In this document: positions 61,701 to 64,000 of the stretch, piece after piece
Layout of the letters: each line of letters starts with the position of its first letter
Numbering within the stretch: position 1 is the stretch's first letter
NCBI GenBank assembly: GCA_027574665.1
Contig: CM050650.1
Location: 97,189,086 to 97,253,085, forward strand
Source: Rhynochetos jubatus
Lineage: Eukaryota; Chordata; Aves; Eurypygiformes; Rhynochetidae
Direction of reading: 5' to 3'
DNA length: 64,000 nucleotides
Notes under the pieces: model-generated
Seen by the model: the letters and a program-made list of their open reading frames with translations, nothing else
What the model was told of the DNA's origin: nothing
The model's database searches: none
Position numbers and translations under genes: made by a program

Positions 61701-62938
61701 TATAATTCTTTACTAGATCTTCCCAATCTGGTTTGTACGTGGTGCAGCTACGTATTTCCTCCTGCCCCAACCCTTCCTACTGCCTTTATTGGTAAATCTG
61801 GATCCAGCCATATTTGGTGCTCAGGTTTGTTGAACATAACTGCTCAAATCTTTTAAATCTAGCCCCACACCCAGACTTTCAGGATTCAGCTTTACTTAGC
61901 TATTCTTCCTCTCTATCCTGTTTTTCACTAAACTGTATTATTGATAAAAGCATTATATTATCTCTACTCTGAGCTCCGACTACAAGAATTGTCTACAGCA
62001 GACTAGATACCCATCTCCAGCAGGCAGTCCTTGGGGCATGTGGGTGCTTAGTACAGTGGCTCTGTTGACTGCCTACCAGTACAGATATGTGTATAGACTT
62101 GATTTTATTTGGTTTTTGAATCTTACTGTTTTTCTCAGCATAAATTATAAACTTCTGTGTCACAAAACCAGTGGGTGTTTGAATAAACTTGCCAACTTCA
62201 CATCTTTGGAGGAAGCAGGAATATATATAGTTGGCAAAGGTAGGTTAGAAGAAGCTATATGCTTTGCTTGGTCAGTGCCTGACATAAAGGAAATTTCCAT
62301 TAAATGGAACCTAAATTACAGTGGGGAAAAAAAAATTGTCAGTACTTTGAGTGCTACATTTTTGGATACTCAATTCCTGAATATCCAGATAGCTCAAATG
62401 ATGGAGCAATAATGTGAAGAAAAAAAAAAATTCTACAGCATATAGAAAAATGTAGGACCTACCTATGATGTAGGTTCTATTCACTATGCTGCAAATACAT
62501 GCTTTTACGATGTTTCTTTTTATTAATTCTCTATCCTTGAAGAATTATTATTCCTTAACCTCTTCATCACATCCCTGTACACACTTTCACTCAGATGCCT
62601 GTCAGAAATGCCATTTCTTTTAACAGGAGAATTTATTTGTTTATTTTCTTTCATCTGTCGAGTTTTAAGTAAATAGCGCAGTGTACTTCTACGTGTAACA
62701 ATTCCATCTAGAATCCAGGAGATGGCAGCAGCTGCCAACGATTCAGTTGTAAAAGAAGCCTGTTTACAAAAACTGAAGAAAAAAGAGAATGATTGTATCT
62801 GCATGTGTGCAAAACATTACAAGATATTCAATTATCAGTGTTCTTAATTAATTTTTAAACGGGCTATTAAATGCAACATGCAAATACGTATAGTAAAAAA
62901 ATTACCCTAACACTGACTTACTTTTTTTTTTAATCCAG

Positions 62939-63121
62939 CTATTAATATTAGCCAGCCTAGTTTCAGTGGCACAGATGTCTTCGGCTACACTTCATTCCTA
63001 GCTTATTCTACAATCCCAAATATCACCTTCTACTATGAATTCCACTTGAAATTTCAGTTGGCAAACCACCACTCAGCTTTACAAGATAACTTGATTTTTT
63101 TCACTGGACAGAAGGGCCAAG
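62939..63121 (+). CDS. EYS: EYS internal exon B: N-terminal part of a laminin G-like domain
   Basis: Seen: a 183-bp exon behind a strong polypyrimidine tract (T run 62922-62931) and CAG at 62936-62938, with donor GTAAGC at 63122. CT at 62939-62940 joins the G left by exon A to give Ala, then 60 codons follow, ending in phase 1. The peptide starts INISQPSFSGTDVFGYTSFL and ends in LIFFTGQKGQ. It has two N-glycosylation sequons (NIS, NIT). Known: it is nearly the same as the human EYS stretch beginning AINITQPRFSGTDAFGYTSF as I remember it, the opening of the LamG domain after the EGF module. The rest of the domain (human GLNGDDFLAVG...) is not in the window, so it must lie downstream of 64000. 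Inference: this is a normal in-frame exon (183 is a multiple of 3), so skipping it would keep frame but cut the LamG fold. Confidence 0.95.
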
Positions 63122-64000
63122 GTAAGCTTTACTTTTATTATCTGTCTTTACAAGCTTTCATTATATTCATTAAATATTCAGTAAACAAGTAGAAAAAAAA
63201 ACACACACAGCTTTTTCTTGATTCCCTTTAGGATACAGTTTCATTGGGAAGAAAATAATCTCTTCAATACTTTATTGCTTTGTAAATACACAGTAAACAA
63301 TCACACTGTATGAAAGTTCCTTTTCATTAAGAAGTATAACTGCTTCCAGTAATCAAAATCAACAATCTGACACTTGAAGTAACATATTTCTGAACAAAAT
63401 AAATGGAAACCAGAAGATGCACGTTCTCATCAGTCATAAACATAAATTTCATTATTGATTACATTTACTTGGTGCCCAGATTTGAGATGCTGCCTCAAAT
63501 CTTCTCCCACTGATACTCACTTTATTGGAAAACCAGTCCATCCAATGTGCGATAGCCACCCTGCCATTTCTTCTTCCTGTGTCCTCAAATGACCCTCCAC
63601 AGAACCTGCCGTGAATTGCTGCTGTTGTCATAGTGGCCGCACTTTTATGGCCCACAGAACTCTCAGCACTGAAATCCAACCCTATTGCAGTCAGAATTGG
63701 ACTCTGTGTTATTTACGTAAAATAAGAGACCCTAAACCTTGAGGTCACTCAGTGCAAGTTAACGTAAGCTAGCTATGAGTAAGATGTGCTACCATCTGTA
63801 TAGCAAAGTATTCAACTTGGTCTGATTAACACAGCTGAGTAGCAGGTAATAGAAATCTACTTACAACATTTGGACTAAAATTTTAGCAATACTTTAGGTA
63901 TCTCTTCACACCACCCCACTGGGGCAGGCTGGATGGCCTCAGTGTTGAAATGTGGTGAAATAGTAATACTACCTGTGTGCTGTCCATCTTAGCATTACTA
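63122..64000 (+). other. EYS: Start of the next EYS intron
   Basis: It begins with the donor GTAAGC. The continuation of the LamG domain does not appear before the window ends, and no repeat family was recognised in this stretch. Confidence 0.85.

Larger units (their letters stand above)
49833..62938 (+). other. EYS: EYS intron between exons A and B (13,106 bp)
   Basis: It starts GTAAGG and ends with a T-rich tract and TCCAG, and both flanking exons are in phase 1. Inside are an old LINE relic (50880-51620), two unclassified GC-richer blocks (53260-53800 and 58490-59035), a C-rich tract (54648-54694), a poly-A tract (55632-55651) and a weak candidate cryptic exon (54113-54147). The remaining sequence (51621-53259, 54148-58489 apart from the tracts, 59036-62938) is AT-rich with no gene I can support. 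Confidence 0.9.

Noticed and set aside
62038-62412. 124-codon open frame (+) just upstream of EYS exon B
   Set aside because: Hydrophobic start looks like a signal segment, but the rest shows no domain, and it is not bounded by splice sites that fit EYS phases.
1-64000. tRNA, rRNA, CRISPR or bacterial operon structures
   Set aside because: None seen; the window has the structure of a vertebrate intron.

Overview
This window looks like 64 kb of a bird nuclear genome, and almost all of it is intron. It is AT-rich. It is littered with CR1 LINE fragments whose 3' ends carry the ATTCTRTG octamer tail typical of avian CR1, and it holds several solo or partial LTRs of a type common in birds (TGTCGTGG/TGTCTTGG starts, CCAGCACA or CCACGACA ends). 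No bacterial-style genes, tRNA, rRNA or CRISPR were seen. The species cannot be named from the sequence.

The only host gene I can support is EYS (eyes shut homolog, a photoreceptor extracellular-matrix/ciliary-pocket protein), on the + strand. Two consecutive coding exons are visible. Exon A (49660-49832) encodes the end of one EGF-like module plus one complete six-cysteine EGF-like module. Exon B (62939-63121) encodes the start of the following laminin G-like domain. Both have good acceptors and GTAAG-type donors, and their phases match across a 13.1 kb intron (a G left by exon A plus CT from exon B gives Ala). The first 49.66 kb and the last 0.88 kb are then flanking introns of the same gene, in keeping with the very large introns known for EYS.

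Layout of the repeats: CR1 fragments on the + strand at 1129-2160, 13425-13495, 25078-25232, 28485-29236 and 44080-45418 (the last keeps the endonuclease part and the 3' end but lacks the reverse transcriptase). CR1 fragments on the - strand at 14631-14690, 16280-16717, 31401-32400 and 36596-37199. Two much older LINE (CR1/L3-like) relics lie at 30890-31306 (+) and 50880-51620 (-). LTR fossils lie at 21291-22060 (-), 33345-33860 (+), 42189-42777 (+) and 42991-43092 (+). Three GC-richer blocks (11770-12432, 53260-53800, 58490-59035) look foreign to the intron background, but I cannot classify them. Small structures include a 20-bp-stem hairpin next to a 23-bp tandem duplication (38429-38516), a second hairpin (32559-32587), a (TA)n-flanked CR1, a 9-bp minisatellite and a C-rich tract.

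I found no convincing undescribed system. The best leads are the unclassified GC-rich blocks, the hairpins, and a possible 35-nt cryptic exon inside the EYS intron.
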